DNA of 56,715 nucleotides. Origin: an uncultured Verrucomicrobiota bacterium. Its GTDB lineage: Bacteria; Verrucomicrobiota; Kiritimatiellia; SS1-B-03-39; UBA6053. The stretch is from the NCBI GenBank assembly GCA_937127435.1, contig CAKZLZ010000087.1:1-56715 (forward strand), read 5' to 3'. Below, one piece after another: positions 1-7,915 of this stretch (its first letter is position 1; every line of letters begins with the position of its first letter). The position numbers and the translations under genes are program-made. The notes under the pieces were generated by a model. It saw only the letters and a program-made list of their open reading frames with translations. It was not told where the DNA came from and did no database searches.

Positions 1-60
1 GGGGGGGGGGGCGGGGCGCGGGGGGGGGGGGGGGGGGGGGGGGGGGGGCGGGGGCGCCCC
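1..60. other. Near-pure G run at the left edge
   Basis: Almost every base is G, with a few C. The run ends abruptly where ordinary coding sequence begins near position 62. No gene or regulatory signal can be read. It is most likely a poly-G read artefact that was carried into the contig end, rather than genomic sequence. Confidence 0.8.
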
Positions 61-61
61 C

Positions 62-805
62 GGTCCGTTCTTTCTTTTCCTCTTGCCTCACATGCCGGCG
101 GTAGTGTTGGGCTTCGGTGACTTTGATCACGAAGGGAACTTTTTTCTGAAGCAGGTAGAGTTTATGAAAAATCTCCTCCATTTCTTCAGCCGTACATCCT
201 GTGAGTTGAGTGCCGCGTCCGGTGGGGACCAGAAAGAATACTTCCCAAAAAACAATGCCGAGGGATTGGACCAGTTCGCAGAGCTCATCTATTTGATGCT
301 GATTGCCCTGATGGAAGACGGTGTTGATTTGCAGAGGAATGTCCAGCTCCTGTGCCCAGCGGGCACCTTGGAGGGTCAGGTCATAAGATCCGGGCACCTG
401 ACGGAAGGAGTCGTGGTCCTCCGCATTCGGCGCGTCAATACTGAAGGCCACTTGATCGACTTGGCTGTCCTTGAGCGATTGCATGCGGGCTTTATCCAGA
501 CGTGGCGTCCCGGCGGGGATGGTGCCGATTCGAAGTCCGATGGATTTGCCATAACGGATTAAATCTTCCAGGTCGGTACGTTGCAAAGGGTCGCCGCCGG
601 TAAACACCACAATCGGAGTTCCCATGGTTTTGATCTCATCGAGGAGCGTTTTGCCTTCTTCAAGGTTCAGCTCATCCGGATGACGGAAATCGATGGCGGA
701 TGCGCGGCAGTGCTGGCAGGCCAGCGCGCAGGCCCGGGTGACTTCCCAAATGACCAGTAAAGGGGCCTGGTTAAAATCGACGTCAAAACCTTTTCTTCCA
801 CTCAT
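62..805 (-). CDS. Radical SAM protein, C-terminus cut off by the window edge
   Basis: The minus strand is open from an ATG at 805 to the poly-G edge, giving about 248 visible residues. Near the N-terminus it reads TRACALACQHC, so Cys26, Cys30 and Cys33 form the CxxxCxxC motif that holds the radical SAM 4Fe-4S cluster. A glycine-rich FTGGDP motif, typical of SAM binding in this superfamily, follows. The last readable stretch (VTEAQHYRRH) resembles radical SAM/SPASM proteins of the AhbD-like group, but the region where SPASM cysteines would lie is missing. The start is 8 bases after the methyltransferase stop, so the gene is probably the last of a three-gene operon with a sigma factor. The substrate cannot be told from sequence. 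Confidence 0.88.
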
Positions 806-813
806 GCCCTGCC

Positions 814-1614
814 TCAAATCTTACGGGCTGAGAAAATAGCCACGACGGGAAACTTCGAAAGTTCGTTCACCTGCTCGGCCCAGTCCTCGCTGTAGTAGGG
901 AACCCTGTCTTCGATTTCATCGGGTGACATTTTGTCGACCGGCAAGGAGGAAGGCTCACGCAGGTCCATCAATTGGAATCCTGCTTTGCGTAACCATGCA
1001 ACCACTTCGGAGAGCGGATAGGCCATGGCTTGCACTGCGGAACTGTCGCCTTCCCGTACATCGGGTTGGGGGTGAAAATAGTTTTGCAGGAAAATCCCCT
1101 GATCGTCATCCAGTTCCAGCCATTCACCCGCGTACACGGGATGTCCCATGCTGAACACGAGTTGCCCTCCGGGGTTCAGCAGGTCCGCGCAGTGTTGAAT
1201 TAATGCTTCGGGATGGGTGGAAAAGGGAATGCCATATGCGGAATGAATAAGGTCAAATTTTTTGGGGAATACCGGCAGGTGATCCAGATCCGCCAAAAGG
1301 AAATCGACGGCAAGCCCTTCGGCATCGGCAAGTTTCCGTCCGTGGTTCAGCTGGTTTTCGCTAATGTCCAGGGCGGTGCATTTTGCGCCTTTGCTTGCGA
1401 GGTAAATACTGTTTTGTCCCGCACCGGCGCCCAGTTCGAGGCAATGCATTCCCTTCAGTTCTTTCGGAAGCAGGCCTAATTCTTTTTCGCCCGGGAGGAG
1501 GGGCCCGAAATGGAAGTCCGAGGTGGTGATCCGGGTTTCGGTCTGGTACTCTTCGGCCAATTCATTCCAGAAGGCTGCGTGTTCCGCCCCGGCAGGGGTA
1601 ATGCGCTGAATCAT
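814..1614 (-). CDS. Class I SAM-dependent methyltransferase
   Basis: This 266-residue protein has a Rossmann-type methyltransferase domain. Motif I reads LELGAGAGQNSIYLASKG at about residues 58-75. It is followed by the acidic ALDIS segment that normally binds the SAM ribose, and by a LADLDHLP motif II region. The order fits the UbiE/SmtA-type Methyltransf_11 fold. The start codon overlaps the stop of the upstream sigma factor gene by four bases, which suggests translational coupling. The radical SAM gene follows after 8 bases. The substrate is unknown; a small-molecule or peptide target shared with the radical SAM partner is possible but is only inferred. Confidence 0.85.
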   Translation of the reverse strand: MIQRITPAGAEHAAFWNELAEEYQTETRITTSDFHFGPLLPGEKELGLLPKELKGMHCLELGAGAGQNSIYLASKGAKCTALDISENQLNHGRKLADAEGLAVDFLLADLDHLPVFPKKFDLIHSAYGIPFSTHPEALIQHCADLLNPGGQLVFSMGHPVYAGEWLELDDDQGIFLQNYFHPQPDVREGDSSAVQAMAYPLSEVVAWLRKAGFQLMDLREPSSLPVDKMSPDEIEDRVPYYSEDWAEQVNELSKFPVVAIFSARKI

Positions 1615-2195
1615 TTCTTGGTTCCTAATCCTTTATTTGTGAGGCAATCTTTTAGTTGCAAGCGGGCGCGGTGGAGGGTCACCCAGAGGTTGGAAGGACT
1701 CATTTCGAGGTTCTCGCAAATTTCTTCAGCCGAGTGCTCTTCCAGTTCCCGCAACACATAGACTTTACGTTGTTGTTCGGGGAGGTGCTCCAGGCAGCCA
1801 TTGAGATGGCCCCAAAATTCTTTCATTTCTAAAACCGTTTCCGGTTGCGTAATCCAGGGGGACTGACCCACGGTCCAGTTCCCTTTGCGATCAAGGAAGG
1901 TTTCCGGATCTTGTTCGCGGAGTTCCAAATCTTCGCTGAGAAAGGTCCGTTTGTGTTTGCGGAAATGATCGATGATTTTATGTTTGAGGATGCCCACCAG
2001 CCAAGTGCGCTCTTTGGAGAGTCCCGAGAAGGATTCTGCCCCCTTCATCGCGGCCAAATAGGTGTCCTGCACCAGATCTTCTGCGGTCTGGGGGTCCCGC
2101 ACTCTGCCTAACGCAAAGCGGTAGAGTACATCTCCATGCTCTGCCAGCCAACGGGTGGGGTCTAGTTCTCGGTCCGATTCCATGGGGGATTTCAT
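1611..2195 (-). CDS. ECF-type sigma-70 family RNA polymerase sigma factor
   Basis: The protein of about 194 residues has a sigma region 2 (LYRFALGRVRDPQTAEDLVQ, then a TWLVGILKHKIIDHFRKHKR stretch) and a C-terminal sigma region 4 helix-turn-helix (LPEQQRKVYVLRELEEHSAEE, then SNLWVTLHRAR). That is the two-domain layout of ECF sigma factors. I chose the ATG at 2195 because the longer open frame runs into the divergent purU gene and its extra residues do not look like protein. Another ATG lies at 2183. Neither has a strong Shine-Dalgarno sequence. No zinc-finger anti-sigma gene follows. Instead a methyltransferase overlaps the stop codon and a radical SAM gene comes next, so the regulatory partner is not evident. 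Confidence 0.9.
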   Translation of the reverse strand: MKSPMESDRELDPTRWLAEHGDVLYRFALGRVRDPQTAEDLVQDTYLAAMKGAESFSGLSKERTWLVGILKHKIIDHFRKHKRTFLSEDLELREQDPETFLDRKGNWTVGQSPWITQPETVLEMKEFWGHLNGCLEHLPEQQRKVYVLRELEEHSAEEICENLEMSPSNLWVTLHRARLQLKDCLTNKGLGTKK

Positions 2196-2319
2196 ATGCG
2201 AAGATGAATGAATAGCAACGTAAAAACCACGGATGAAGATGATGTACACTGATGTTCGGGTGTAGAACTCGATCGCAATAGCTATTGATTTAAAAGGTTT
2301 ACTTGGACATATAATAAGA

Positions 2320-3159
2320 ATGAACCAAAGACTGACTTTATGTATGGATTGTCCGGATGAACCGGGATTGATTGCGCGGGTAACCGGCGTGTTACACCGG
2401 CATGGAGGCAACATTGTGGAAAACGGGGAGTATGTGGACCCCGAAACGCGTCAGTTTTTTATGCGCACGGCGGTAGAGAATATTGAGGATGCAGACTTGT
2501 TGTTGCGGGTGCTGAAAACCGAATTGCCGGAAAGCGCGTCGGTGAAATTGCAGGATCCGGCGAATAAAAAAGTGATGTTGATGGCGACCAAGGAGCCGCA
2601 TTGTTTAGGGGATTTATTAATCAGGGCTTCGTTTGGAGATTTACCGATGGAGGTATGCGGGGTGATCGCCAACCACGAGGATTTGCGTCAATTGACCGAA
2701 TCATTCGGGGTCCCTTTTCATTTTTGTGATCATCGGGGTGTTTCCCGGGAAGCGCAAGAGGCGCAGGTAAAGGCGTTAATTGATGAGGCCCAGCCCGACT
2801 TGGTGGTGATGGCTAAATACATGCGCATTTTGTCTACGGAATTTATCCAGGCCTACTCCAACCGGATTGTGAATATTCACCACAGTTTTTTGCCGGCTTT
2901 CATCGGGGCCAATCCTTATCGCCAAGCCTGGGAGCGGGGGGTGAAAATTATTGGAGCGACCGCCCATTTTGCCAGCGAAGATTTGGATGAGGGGCCTATC
3001 ATTTCCCAGGATGTCACGCCGGTGAGTCATCATCATAATCCCAAAGAAATGGCGCGCAACGGACGGGATGTCGAAAAACGGGTGTTGGCCCGGGCGGTAA
3101 GACTGGTGCTGGAAGACCGGGTGGTGGTCACTGGGAATAAGACGGTTATATTTGAGTAG
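2320..3159 (+). CDS. purU: Formyltetrahydrofolate deformylase PurU
   Basis: PurU hydrolyses 10-formyltetrahydrofolate to formate and tetrahydrofolate, feeding formate to purine synthesis and balancing one-carbon pools. The 279-residue protein has an N-terminal ACT domain (DCPDEPGLIARVTGVLHRHGG, residues about 9-29). A formyltransferase domain of the PurN fold starts near residue 90. Its catalytic signature is IVNIHHSFLPAF, followed by GATAHFASEDLDEGPII, which carry the conserved Asn, His and Asp. Length and domain order are standard for the family. It is divergent from the sigma factor gene, and the sulfatase gene starts 7 bases downstream, so the two may be co-transcribed. Confidence 0.96.
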   Translation: MNQRLTLCMDCPDEPGLIARVTGVLHRHGGNIVENGEYVDPETRQFFMRTAVENIEDADLLLRVLKTELPESASVKLQDPANKKVMLMATKEPHCLGDLLIRASFGDLPMEVCGVIANHEDLRQLTESFGVPFHFCDHRGVSREAQEAQVKALIDEAQPDLVVMAKYMRILSTEFIQAYSNRIVNIHHSFLPAFIGANPYRQAWERGVKIIGATAHFASEDLDEGPIISQDVTPVSHHHNPKEMARNGRDVEKRVLARAVRLVLEDRVVVTGNKTVIFE

Positions 3160-3166
3160 AAAACAA

Positions 3167-4594
3167 ATGAAGAATATTTTATTTATTCTCACCGATCAGC
3201 AACGAATGGATGACGCAGGCTGTTATGGTCATCCGTTGGTGCGCACACCCTGTTTCGACAAGCTGGCCGCGCAAGGGGTTCGTTTTACCCATGCTATGAC
3301 GCCGTCGCCCGTTTGTACACCCGCACGGGGCTGTTTGCAAACGGGACTGATCCCTCTCAATCATGGACAGATTTTTAACCCCGAATTTAAGCAGAACGGC
3401 GGCGCAGGCCACATTCCGGATGACAAACCCTTTTTCGCCCGGATTCTTCGGGAGAAAGGATATCGCTGCGGACATGTGGGGAAATGGCATGTGGGATCGG
3501 ATTTGGACCCCAACCCGAACCATCCCTTCAAGGTGGGCTATGACGATGACACCTCCTATTTCTGGGGATATGGTTTTCCGCACACCCATGAAAATTACCT
3601 CGCTTACTTAAATGAACTCGGGGTGGACGGATGGAAAATCGATGATCCGATTATGAGCAACGGCCGTCCGGTGGCGGGAATTCAACGCGGACCCAAAGAG
3701 GCGGCCATTCCCTACTTTTTGGCAAAAGAAGCTTTAGGGAAACTGGATCAGTATGCGGAAAGTGAAGATCCGTTTTTCCTCAGCATCAATTTTTGGGGAC
3801 CGCACGCTCCCTACTTTTTACCGGAAGAAATTTATAACAGTTATCAGGATGTTGCTTTTGAGCCCTGTCCGAGTTTTTTTAATTCGCTGGAAGGGAAGCC
3901 GTATATCCTGCAGCAACTAAGCCGTATGTGGGGTATCGACAAAATGACCCCGGAAATTCTTTCCCGGTTGATGGGATTGTATGCGGCCTACACCACCGCG
4001 ATTGATGACGCCTGCTCGCGTTTGGTTGACCGCCTGAAGGAATTGGGGAAATTGGAAGACACCCTGATTGTGTTCACCTCTGATCACGGTTCCTATGTGG
4101 GATCGCATCGTGGCTGGGACAAGGGGATCGGCATGTATGATTGCCTTACCCGGATTCCGCTCATTGTATCAAATCCGACGCTTGAACCCGGGATCTGCGA
4201 TACCTTTGTCAGCCTCGAAGATTTACCCGCCACCTTTTTGGATCTGGCCGGAGAGGATGCGGAGGCGAGGGGGATGGACGGGCGCTCACTGCTTCCGCTG
4301 GTGGACAAAAAGAGCGAAGGGGAATATCCCGAACGGGAATATTACATTTCGGCCCATCCGGGGCATATGGTGACTTTTCAGCAGCGCATGGTCCGATCCA
4401 GGCATCATAAATATATTTTCAATTTCGGCGCGCCGGAAGAGTTTTATGATTTGGACAAAGATCCGCTGGAGCTCAATAACTGTGCAACCGAAGACGCGTA
4501 TCAGCCGGAAATCGAGCGGATGCGTCAAGCACTGCGGGAGTGGGTGGAGATCTATCCGGATTGTTCTTCCAAACGGTTGTTCGCCCGAATCTGA
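3167..4594 (+). CDS. Type I (formylglycine-dependent) sulfatase
   Basis: This alkaline-phosphatase-superfamily arylsulfatase has about 475 residues. The N-terminus ILFILTDQQRMDDAGCYG holds the metal-binding aspartates. The motif VCTPARG carries Cys50 of the CxPxR signature, which is normally oxidised to formylglycine. GKWHVG, FTSDHG and a C-terminal FYDLDKDPLELNN block are also typical of S1 sulfatases. I chose the ATG at 3167, seven bases after the purU stop, over a TTG at 3152 that would lie inside purU. No signal peptide is evident, so a cytoplasmic role on imported sulfated sugars is possible, although export by another route cannot be excluded. No maturation enzyme (FGE or anSME) is next to it. 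Confidence 0.92.
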   Translation: MKNILFILTDQQRMDDAGCYGHPLVRTPCFDKLAAQGVRFTHAMTPSPVCTPARGCLQTGLIPLNHGQIFNPEFKQNGGAGHIPDDKPFFARILREKGYRCGHVGKWHVGSDLDPNPNHPFKVGYDDDTSYFWGYGFPHTHENYLAYLNELGVDGWKIDDPIMSNGRPVAGIQRGPKEAAIPYFLAKEALGKLDQYAESEDPFFLSINFWGPHAPYFLPEEIYNSYQDVAFEPCPSFFNSLEGKPYILQQLSRMWGIDKMTPEILSRLMGLYAAYTTAIDDACSRLVDRLKELGKLEDTLIVFTSDHGSYVGSHRGWDKGIGMYDCLTRIPLIVSNPTLEPGICDTFVSLEDLPATFLDLAGEDAEARGMDGRSLLPLVDKKSEGEYPEREYYISAHPGHMVTFQQRMVRSRHHKYIFNFGAPEEFYDLDKDPLELNNCATEDAYQPEIERMRQALREWVEIYPDCSSKRLFARI

Positions 4595-4618
4595 TCCTTG
4601 ATTCACCGGGCAAGATGC

Positions 4619-5368
4619 TTATTCCTCTTTTAGGGGGAAGCCGATATCCAGTTCTCTGACAGAATCGGCAAAGAGTTCTGATACCGCCAGTGCGCCCGCT
4701 TCCGAGAGATGGGAATTGTCGTGTTTTCCCTCGGGGAAAAGGGGATGTTCTCCGGGTTCAAAGTGGAGGAACAAAGCTTTGGAACCTTCTTCTCCGCTTT
4801 CCGCCAAAAGTTCTCCGGTGAGCTTCTGTAAATCGACGACCGGAACTTCAAGTTCTGCGGCCACTTCCAAGGTGGCTTGGGGGTACTTGCCCAAGCTGCT
4901 TTTGGGTTTTCCGTCTCTGAAATATCGACGGTAAATGGACGTGGCTAAAACGGGATTTGCGCCTTTGGCCCGGGTGTCATTTATAAAGCCGGTGAGGAAT
5001 TCCTTAAAGTCCGTTTCCGGATCGGTGTAAAGTTTCGGTTTTTTCTTTTTCTGGTCATTGTGGCCGAATTGAATCACCACCCAATCTCCGGGCTTTAAGG
5101 TTTCCATCACCTTTGCCCAGCGGCCTTCCGCTACAAAACTCCGGGTACTGCGTCCGCCGGAGGCGCGGTTTTGTACGTCCACACCTTCCGCCACAAATGC
5201 AGAGAATACCTGACCCCATCCATGTTCCGGATTGTCTTTGGCCGTGGATTTATTGGCCATGGTGGAGTCACCGATCATATAAATGACCGTTGAGGGCTCT
5301 TCTTCGGCAACAAGTGGAACCGTGCTGAACCCCAAAACGCATAAATAGAGATATTGTAGTATTTTCAT
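4619..5368 (-). CDS. Secreted SGNH hydrolase, rhamnogalacturonan acetylesterase-like (CE12)
   Basis: The 249-residue protein begins with a probable signal peptide (MKILQYLYLCVLGFSTVPLVA) and so is probably exported. SGNH-fold blocks follow in order: IGDSTMAN with nucleophile Ser35, a GGRS glycine block, FGHND, and a C-terminal DNSHLSEAG carrying the catalytic Asp and His. This pattern matches the rhamnogalacturonan acetylesterase (CE12) group, which removes acetyl esters from pectin-type polymers. The exact substrate is inferred from family resemblance. It converges with the sulfatase gene and is divergent from the HTH-ATPase gene. Confidence 0.9.
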   Translation of the reverse strand: MKILQYLYLCVLGFSTVPLVAEEEPSTVIYMIGDSTMANKSTAKDNPEHGWGQVFSAFVAEGVDVQNRASGGRSTRSFVAEGRWAKVMETLKPGDWVVIQFGHNDQKKKKPKLYTDPETDFKEFLTGFINDTRAKGANPVLATSIYRRYFRDGKPKSSLGKYPQATLEVAAELEVPVVDLQKLTGELLAESGEEGSKALFLHFEPGEHPLFPEGKHDNSHLSEAGALAVSELFADSVRELDIGFPLKEE

Positions 5369-5457
5369 AGTTGACCGTTACAATGAACACATAAGTTGCC
5401 TGAGGGCAATGTTCACTTGGGAAATATTATTGGCGGCACTTTTTTTAAAATTTCCCT

Positions 5458-5508
5458 TTGACAGTATCTTTGATAGTGTATTATTATGACCATAAGTCAC
5501 TATGATAC
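5458..5508 (+). promoter_or_regulatory. Sigma-70-like promoter overlapped by a palindromic operator candidate
   Basis: TTGACA at 5458-5463 and TATTAT at 5482-5487 are separated by 18 bases, close to a consensus promoter reading toward the HTH-ATPase gene. A dyad overlaps it: GTATC (5464-5468) and ATAGTG (5473-5478) pair with CACTAT (5498-5503) and GATAC (5504-5508). Inside lies TTATGACCATAA at 5484-5495, itself palindromic. A protein bound here would cover the -10 box. That this is a repressor site is inferred. Confidence 0.6.
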
Positions 5509-5533
5509 TTAAACTTGAAATGAGAGATGTTCT

Positions 5534-7012
5534 ATGAAAGATTCCAGTGAAGCCATGACCATGACCGAAGCGATTGAAATGTTAAAAACCACCCGGCCGA
5601 CTTTTTACCGTTGGTTGCGCGACGGGAAAATCAAGGGGATGAAGGTGGGACGTCAATGGCGGTTTTACCGGGAAGACTTGGAAAGGTTTATGGGTGGAGA
5701 AGAGCCCCGGGTGGATCTGCCTGCGAATATTTCACCCTTGTTGAAGTTTTTGGAGGAGCGGCTGCTTGAGAAGGGCGTCGGCTTGGGTGAGGCGGAGGAG
5801 GATGAAGACTTGGCGACAGCTGCGGTTAAAAGAATGATCCGTCTGGCCTATTTTTCAGGGGCTTCGGATCTTCATTTGCAAGCAGGTGAAAAGGAGGGGC
5901 TGTTGCGTTTACGTATTGGGGGGCGCTTGCAGGAATTGACCCGAATCGACCGCCGCTTGGTTGCGCCTTTGGTGGATCGATGGAAATCGCTTGCCTCCTG
6001 TGACCTGAATGAAAAAAATCGTCCCCAGGATGGCCGCCTGTTATTGGAATTGGGTTCCGGAGCGGATGAAGCTGAGGCCAAAAGTGTGGATGTGCGGGTG
6101 TGTTTTGTTCCTTCTTTTTCCGGGGAGTGCCTCACTGCGCGTTTATTGGATACATCGCATGGGATGATACAGCTCGACCAAATTGATTTCGATGCTGCGG
6201 ATCGGGCGAAGCTTGACCGGGTGCTGGCGAAGGGGCGGGGATTGGTGGTGGTGACCGGGCCTGCGGGCTGCGGAAAGACCTCCACTCTCTATGCGTGTAT
6301 GAACGCAATGCGGGTGCCGGAAAATATGCTGATGAGTATTGAGGATCCGATCTCTTTCACCTTACCAGATGTGGTGCAAATCCGGGTGCGTCCCCAGCAC
6401 GGGGTCACTTTTGCCCCCGCTTTACGGGCAATGCTCCGCTCGGATCCGGATGTGATTCTGGTGGGGGAAGTGCGGGGCCGCGACACGGTGGAGGTATTTT
6501 TGCAGGGGGTGTTAAATGGTCATATGATCCTGACCGCCTTGCATGCCGAAGATGCAGTTTCCGCTCTTTCCCGCTTAAGTTCACTTTGTGAGCATCCGCA
6601 AGTGTTGTCGGACACGCTGGAGCTGATTGTGGCACAGCGCCTGGTGAGGTGTGTATGTCCGGAGTGCAGTCAGCCTTGTGAACCTGAAGCGTTTTTGGAA
6701 GATGCAAAAAGGGAAATCGCCCGGGCGGGGTTGAATTGGAGTGACTTAAATGCAAATTTTGTTCGCGGAGAGGGTTGTGCGGCTTGCGGTGGTTTGGGGT
6801 ATCGCGGGCGTACGGTGATTGCGGAAGTGCTGGAAATGACCCCGGCGCTTCGGCAGGCACAAAGATCGGGCGCGGGCGAAGAAGAGCTGAATAAAATCGT
6901 TTTAGAGGGAGGCATGTCCACTATGGCGATAGACGGTATTCGCAAGGCGGCGGCAGGCAAAACCACTTTGGAAGAAGTGGCACGCGTTCTGGGCCTGAGT
7001 TGGTGGAAGTAG
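5534..7012 (+). CDS. Excisionase-type HTH domain fused to a GspE/PilB-type ATPase
   Basis: The 492-residue protein starts with a MerR/excisionase-like helix-turn-helix at about residues 8-54 (TEAIEMLKTTRPTFYRWLRD, then GRQWRFYREDLERFM). The rest is a secretion ATPase of the type II secretion / type IV pilus family. It has an N2-like domain from about residue 90, a Walker A motif (GPAGCGKTS, about 242-250), an Asp box (SIEDPI), a Walker B motif with VILVGEVRGRD, and a His box (LTALHAEDA). It also has a C-terminal tetracysteine zinc region (CVCPEC, then CAACGGLGYRGR). The HTH replaces the usual N1 domain. No pilus or secretion genes are nearby. The gene ends in AAG TAG, and that TAG lies inside a REP-like hairpin. 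The role is open: a pilus-type motor, a regulator, or both. Confidence 0.9.
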   Translation: MKDSSEAMTMTEAIEMLKTTRPTFYRWLRDGKIKGMKVGRQWRFYREDLERFMGGEEPRVDLPANISPLLKFLEERLLEKGVGLGEAEEDEDLATAAVKRMIRLAYFSGASDLHLQAGEKEGLLRLRIGGRLQELTRIDRRLVAPLVDRWKSLASCDLNEKNRPQDGRLLLELGSGADEAEAKSVDVRVCFVPSFSGECLTARLLDTSHGMIQLDQIDFDAADRAKLDRVLAKGRGLVVVTGPAGCGKTSTLYACMNAMRVPENMLMSIEDPISFTLPDVVQIRVRPQHGVTFAPALRAMLRSDPDVILVGEVRGRDTVEVFLQGVLNGHMILTALHAEDAVSALSRLSSLCEHPQVLSDTLELIVAQRLVRCVCPECSQPCEPEAFLEDAKREIARAGLNWSDLNANFVRGEGCAACGGLGYRGRTVIAEVLEMTPALRQAQRSGAGEEELNKIVLEGGMSTMAIDGIRKAAAGKTTLEEVARVLGLSWWK

Positions 7013-7032
7013 TTCCACGGCCCCGCGGTAAA
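7009..7032 (+). repeat. REP-like hairpin, family A, overlapping a stop codon
   Basis: The sequence reads GTAG, then TTCC and an imperfect hairpin (CCACGG facing CCGCGG), then TAAA. The TAG of GTAG is the stop codon of the HTH-ATPase gene. The same unit recurs in the array at 17089-17503. A further CCGCGG with an AAGGACGCC stretch near 7113-7130 may be a decayed partner. Confidence 0.65.
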
Positions 7033-7185
7033 ATCTGAAGGGTTTGCAGACAGGAATACAGGATGTACTGGATGAGGAAATACGGTTCATTCTGTGATCC
7101 TGTCTTTCTGTGGCTGTCGGTTGGCCGCGGAAGGACGCCTGTGGAAATAACTTGATGGATTCGGGTGCTGCCGTAGAGAAAGGGA

Positions 7186-7512
7186 ATGAACGATTCGTCA
7201 TCTGAACAAAAGAAAAAACCCGGCTTTCTGCTTCAATCCCACCGGAAAACGGTGGAATCCAGCAAAGGAATGTCATCGGCCGTACTGTTGGGAAGCAGTT
7301 TTGCATTTGCGATGGGGCTTTTTGCGTTGATAGGGCATCGCTGGGATGAGAAGCACGACTCGGAGCCCTGGGGGGGGTTGGTGGGGGTGAGCTTGGGTTT
7401 GCTTTATGGCGCCTACGAAGTTTGGAAGGTGGTTCGGGTGGTGGCTCCGGATTCCTCAACTTCCGGCAAAGGGGGGGCAGAAGATCCTCCCAGTCCTCCA
7501 AAGGGGCCTTAA
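7186..7512 (+). CDS. atpZ: AtpZ/AtpI-like small membrane protein at the head of the ATP synthase operon
   Basis: The 108-residue protein has two predicted membrane helices (about residues 29-46 and 58-74) with a short GHRWDEKH link, the layout of AtpZ-family proteins. These sit before the Fo genes in many bacteria and are thought to assist ATP synthase assembly or Mg2+ handling. The stop is one base before the start of the next gene, which points to co-transcription. The assignment rests on layout and position, because this family is poorly conserved in sequence. Confidence 0.75.
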   Translation: MNDSSSEQKKKPGFLLQSHRKTVESSKGMSSAVLLGSSFAFAMGLFALIGHRWDEKHDSEPWGGLVGVSLGLLYGAYEVWKVVRVVAPDSSTSGKGGAEDPPSPPKGP

Positions 7513-7513
7513 A

Positions 7514-7897
7514 ATGTCAAAAGACCAGTGGCTTTACCTGTTGTTTGTACTGGGGCTTTGCCTATTCACTTTGCTCACTCCTATAGCTGTAAATCACTGG
7601 ATTTTCCATGAGGCTGACAACGTGGAATTGTCAGCTTCGGTGGGTCTTTTGGTGGTGAATTTCGGCTTTTTTGTGGGTTTTAGCCGTTTAAACAGTTCCA
7701 TGGCCCGTCGTCTGGGGATCTCATTCGGGCTGTTATTGGTTGCCTGTAAGCTATTCGTGAATACTTTCACAATTTTTTTGTTTATAGGATTGCAAGCTGT
7801 GCGAACCGATGTATTTGTTTGTCAATTCTTCGCAGGTTACAGCGTCCTTCTTGTGGGCGGTGTGATTTTTTTGCACTGGAATTCAAAGCGATTTTAA
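7514..7897 (+). CDS. Membrane protein in the AtpI position of the ATP synthase operon
   Basis: The ATG at 7514 gives 127 residues with four likely membrane helices (starting LYLLFVLGLCLFTLLTPIAV and LLVVNFGFFVGFS, with two more to the C-terminus). An earlier in-frame start at 7406 would overlap atpZ by about 100 bases and is unlikely. Its place between atpZ and atpB and its size fit an AtpI-type Fo assembly protein, but I see no clear sequence signature. The identification is therefore positional. atpB follows after 18 bases. Confidence 0.72.
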   Translation: MSKDQWLYLLFVLGLCLFTLLTPIAVNHWIFHEADNVELSASVGLLVVNFGFFVGFSRLNSSMARRLGISFGLLLVACKLFVNTFTIFLFIGLQAVRTDVFVCQFFAGYSVLLVGGVIFLHWNSKRF

Positions 7898-7915
7898 CCC
7901 CGATACCTTTTAAAC

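Noticed and set aside
83..562. A plus-strand gene near the left edge
   Set aside because: The minus strand encodes a clear radical SAM protein with CxxxCxxC in the same place.
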